This document shows positions 7,172 to 9,500 of a DNA stretch of 9,500 nt, in pieces. The notes beneath the pieces were generated by a model, which worked only from the letters and a program-made list of their open reading frames with translations, made no database searches and was not told the DNA's origin. The translations under genes were made by a program, and so were the position numbers. This stretch comes from Bacteroidales bacterium (GTDB taxonomy: Bacteria; Bacteroidota; Bacteroidia; Bacteroidales; F082), in assembly GCA_029933565.1 (NCBI GenBank), contig JAOZNY010000087.1, positions 1 through 9,500 on the forward strand, given 5' to 3'. Every line of letters begins with the position of its first letter. Positions within the stretch are counted from its first letter, which is position 1.

Positions 7172-8245
7172 ATGATAGCACAAAATATACTGATAGTTTA
7201 TCCTGAAACTCACAAAACCCGAATAGCTGTTTATCTGAATACTGAGCCAATTTTCCTTAAAACAATAAGACATACTGAAGAGGAACTTGCAGAATATGCA
7301 GATATCACTGCTCAAAAGGAATTCAGAAAAAAGTTAGTTATTGAGGAACTTGAAAAAAACCATTATCATTTAGATAAGTTTGACATTGTAATGGGGAGAA
7401 GTGGGATGGTAAAGCCTGTTTCACAGGGAGTTTACCGCATAAGTCCAATAATGATAAAAGACCTGGAAGAAGGACTTATGGGTCATCATGCCACTAACCT
7501 GGGAGGACAGATTGCATACGATATCGCACAACAAATTGGTAAGGAAGCCTATATGGCAAACCCGGTTGTTGTTGATGAACTTTCGGATGTTGCCAGACTT
7601 ACAGGCCACCCTAAATTTGTGCGTAAGTCAGTTTTTCATGCCCTTAACCATAAACATGTAGCCAATAAATATGCAAAGTCGGTTAATAAGAAATATGAAG
7701 AACTTAACCTTATTGTTTGTCATATTGGAACTGGTGGAGTGTCGGTTGGTGCCCATAAAAAAGGCAGGGTGATTGATGTTAATCAGGCCTTTGATGGCGG
7801 TGGTCCATTTTCAATTACCCGATCAGGTACATTACCTGTTGGTCAGTTGGTGAGAATATGCTTTAGCGGTGATTATTCGGAGCAGGAAATTGTAGAAATG
7901 ATAACCAAAAAAGGGGGCTACTCTGCTTATCTTGGTACCGATAATATTGAGCAAATAAACCAAATGCTTGCCCTTGGCGATGAAAATGCCAAATTGGTTT
8001 CCTATGCACTTTCTTATCAGGTTTCAAAGGAAATTGCTTCTCACGTTGCTACACTTGAAGGAAATGTAGATGCAATTATCCTTACTGGAATTATTTTCGA
8101 CAGCGAAGAATTTCTGGAAAATGTAAAAAGAAGTATTAGCACTATTGCACCTATTGCCCTTTATCCTTCGGTAAATGATTTTGAGGCCCTTGCCCAATTT
8201 GCCTATCAGGTTTTAAGTGGTGAATGTGAGGTTAGGGAATATTAA
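7172..8245 (+). CDS. buk: Butyrate kinase family protein with altered ATP/phosphate motifs
   Basis: Butyrate kinases (acetate kinase superfamily, cytoplasmic) interconvert butyryl- or isobutyryl-phosphate plus ADP with the acid plus ATP. At 357 residues the protein has full family length. The core is clearly of this family: GVYRIS, HATNLGGQIAYDIA, VVVDELSDVARLTGHP, SVFHALNHKHVANKYA, VGAHKKGRVIDVN, SGTLPVGQLVRICFSG, GGYSAYLGT and the end VLSGECEVREY. Several positions that are normally near-invariant differ. The N-terminal NPGSTSTK is YPETHKTR (10-17). GRGG is GRSG (75-78). The HxGGGISVG loop is HIGTGGVSVG (184-193), with one extra residue. GEGPFSPER is GGGPFSITR (209-217). The adenosine motif LTGGIAYS is LTGIIFDS (304-311). 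YPGEdE is YPSVND (331-336). The frame is uninterrupted, so this is not simple decay. Family membership is secure; catalytic activity is doubtful. It sits 150 bp after icmF, which suggests related C4 acyl metabolism. The symbol denotes the family. Confidence 0.85.
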   Translation: MIAQNILIVYPETHKTRIAVYLNTEPIFLKTIRHTEEELAEYADITAQKEFRKKLVIEELEKNHYHLDKFDIVMGRSGMVKPVSQGVYRISPIMIKDLEEGLMGHHATNLGGQIAYDIAQQIGKEAYMANPVVVDELSDVARLTGHPKFVRKSVFHALNHKHVANKYAKSVNKKYEELNLIVCHIGTGGVSVGAHKKGRVIDVNQAFDGGGPFSITRSGTLPVGQLVRICFSGDYSEQEIVEMITKKGGYSAYLGTDNIEQINQMLALGDENAKLVSYALSYQVSKEIASHVATLEGNVDAIILTGIIFDSEEFLENVKRSISTIAPIALYPSVNDFEALAQFAYQVLSGECEVREY

Positions 8246-8254
8246 TTTTGAAAA

Positions 8255-8333
8255 TGGAGTTTCACGCAAAGAGCGCAAAGTTTTTTCGCAAAGAGCGCAA
8301 AGGAAAAATAAATAACTGTTTTTTTGGAGTTTC
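8255..8333. repeat. Duplicated CGCAAAG repeat flanked by 9-bp direct repeats
   Basis: CGCAAAGAGCGCAAAG occurs at 8265-8280 and again, identically, at 8287-8302, separated by six T; each copy itself contains CGCAAAG twice. The block is bracketed by TGGAGTTTC at 8255-8263 and 8325-8333. The 95-bp gap between the kinase stop and the next ATG consists mostly of this. CGCAAAG-type repeats are, from memory, common as dispersed intergenic sequences in Bacteroidota and some other phyla. No terminal inverted repeats or clear terminator hairpin is seen, so read-through from the kinase gene into the next gene is possible. Confidence 0.75.
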
Positions 8334-8340
8334 TTTTATT

Positions 8341-9500
8341 ATGCTGAGACTAGGGGCTTTACTTATTGTTCTTTTGCTTAACAATATTGTTTACTCCCAA
8401 ACCTACACCAACTCCCTCGAAGATACTGCCACCAATGGAATATGGATTGGAACACAAACCATCACTTCTGAGTTTTCTCCTTTAGGAAATCATTTCTCAA
8501 AAACCGATTCAATTAATCCATATGGTCTGGGAATGGAAATGTATTTCCCCACCGAGAAAAAAGGAAAAAATACTGTGGTAAAAATTGAGGGGCTTATTAA
8601 AAGTGAAACCAAAAATGCCAATGCCCTTTTTGTTCTTATTATTGAAGATGGGGGGACACAAGTTTTTTGGGAAGGGATTCCATTGCAGGGAGTACTTATT
8701 AAAAAAGATCGATGGTTTAAGTTCTCCGATTCAGTTTTTATTCCTGCAAATCTTACTGCCAAAGCAAAACTCAAAGCATTTTTATGGAATGCAGGTGAGA
8801 AAGTAATGGTGGGTGTTGATGACTTGAAATTTAGTTTTACTGAAAACAAGAAAGTTTCATATTTACCTAATTTGCCAAAACAGAATTATACCAAATCTGA
8901 ACTCGGAACTCATCTGTTTACAAACCCATTTTATTCCATTAAATTTATTAATGAAGAAGGCAGGCTAATTATTACTTCTACAGACGGAATAACTATTTCA
9001 AATAATATCTTGCTGTTTTCGGAATACTTGATTGAGGATAAGGAAAAAACTTCCGTGAATAATTTTGAACTGAAAAAGCAAAAAATAAAAAATAAAAAAA
9101 CAGTGATTAGCCTTTTGGCGAAGAATGAATACAACAAAACAAAACTAGATTTGGTATGTAACAAGCAAAATCCAAAAATTGAATTTACAATTGAACAAAA
9201 AACAACTAAAAAAATGGATGTTTTCAGATCAGCCATTATTGTTGAGGCTGCACAAAACCCAACTGAAGTTTACCGTTTCAACAGACAAACACACACAAAT
9301 AATTTCCAAAATGAATATTGGCTGGATAAAGAAGGAATAAAATTTGGAGAGGCAGATTCTTCATTGGTATTTTATCATAATCCAGGAATTTCTTCACTGC
9401 AGTTCGACACTGAAAACAACAGGCTTTTTATAAACCTCGACTGGAAAAAAGATCATCCTTTCTTGCGCTTTCCCCTTAACTCCGATAGTAGCGACTGGAA
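8341..9500 (+). CDS. Secreted protein of unknown function, N-terminal 386 residues (3' end outside window)
   Basis: The frame runs unbroken from ATG 8341 to the window edge. It begins with a clear Sec signal peptide: MLR, hydrophobic LGALLIVLLL, then NNIVYS|Q with a likely cut after Ser19. Residues about 20-165 look like a beta-sandwich of the galactose-binding/carbohydrate-binding kind. They start TNSLEDTATNGIWIG, contain NALFVLIIEDGG and KFSDSVFIP, and end VMVGVDDLKFSF, resembling the closing strand of such modules; this is inference from pattern. The following part is Lys/Asn-rich and strand-like (NPFYSIKFINEEGRL, VEAAQNPTEVYRFNRQ, RLFINLDW) and matches no family I recognise. An in-frame ATG at 8254, eight bases after the kinase stop, would add 29 residues encoded mainly by the CGCAAAG repeat. 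ATG 8341 is preferred because it puts the signal peptide first and has GGAG at 8326-8329 upstream. The protein is probably periplasmic or surface-exposed; lack of the C-terminus leaves its anchor or sorting signal unknown. Confidence 0.8.
   Translation, partial: MLRLGALLIVLLLNNIVYSQTYTNSLEDTATNGIWIGTQTITSEFSPLGNHFSKTDSINPYGLGMEMYFPTEKKGKNTVVKIEGLIKSETKNANALFVLIIEDGGTQVFWEGIPLQGVLIKKDRWFKFSDSVFIPANLTAKAKLKAFLWNAGEKVMVGVDDLKFSFTENKKVSYLPNLPKQNYTKSELGTHLFTNPFYSIKFINEEGRLIITSTDGITISNNILLFSEYLIEDKEKTSVNNFELKKQKIKNKKTVISLLAKNEYNKTKLDLVCNKQNPKIEFTIEQKTTKKMDVFRSAIIVEAAQNPTEVYRFNRQTHTNNFQNEYWLDKEGIKFGEADSSLVFYHNPGISSLQFDTENNRLFINLDWKKDHPFLRFPLNSDSSDW

Noticed and set aside
9079..9100. Run of A6-T-A6-T-A7 inside the last gene as a phase-variation tract
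   Set aside because: The frame reads through it as an ordinary Lys/Asn-rich stretch in an AT-rich gene; no single long homopolymer is present, so slippage control is not supported.
8490..9236. Minus-strand frames of 119 and 101 residues opposite the last gene
   Set aside because: The plus-strand frame starting at 8341 with a signal peptide covers the whole stretch and is the better gene; the antisense frames lack recognisable features.

Overview
The window looks like the chromosome of a member of the Bacteroidota. Three things point there: a secreted protein ending in a type IX secretion (T9SS) type A sorting domain, an exact TAnnTTTG -7 promoter element in front of the B12 mutase gene, and A-rich leaders without Shine-Dalgarno sites. 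The DNA is AT-rich. The genus cannot be named from the sequence alone; an anaerobic or marine Bacteroidales/Marinilabiliales-type organism would fit, but that is inference.

Layout. (1) 1-363, + strand: the last 120 codons of a class II fumarase (fumC), followed by a strong hairpin plus T-run terminator at 383-431. (2) 449-3355, - strand, convergent with fumC: a 968-residue secreted multidomain protein with a signal peptide, a large conserved N-terminal region of unknown function, two PKD-like domains, a jelly-roll-like domain and the T9SS sorting tail. (3) 3356-3649: divergent intergenic region with a 12-bp perfect inverted repeat and candidate promoters facing both ways. (4) 3650-7021, + strand: icmF, an adenosylcobalamin-dependent acyl-CoA mutase fused to its own G-protein chaperone. 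(5) 7022-7171: a long imperfect stem-loop built from an inverted array of GTTGTC-type 8-9-mers, ending in a T-run. (6) 7172-8245, + strand: a butyrate-kinase family protein whose phosphate- and adenosine-binding motifs are changed. (7) 8246-8340: a dispersed-type CGCAAAG repeat, duplicated and flanked by a 9-bp direct repeat. (8) 8341 to the window edge, + strand: a secreted protein of unknown function, still open at base 9500.

How the genes may work together. IcmF interconverts isobutyryl-CoA and n-butyryl-CoA (some members also pivalyl/isovaleryl-CoA). Butyrate kinases convert butyryl- or isobutyryl-phosphate to the free acid with ATP formation. Their adjacency suggests a four-carbon acyl-CoA module linking branched and straight chains, but the phosphotransacylase (ptb) that would connect them is not in the window. 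The kinase-like protein may not be a standard kinase. The two secreted proteins and fumC have no evident link to this module. The best candidate for something undescribed is the degenerate butyrate-kinase paralogue beside icmF; the two intergenic repeat structures come next.
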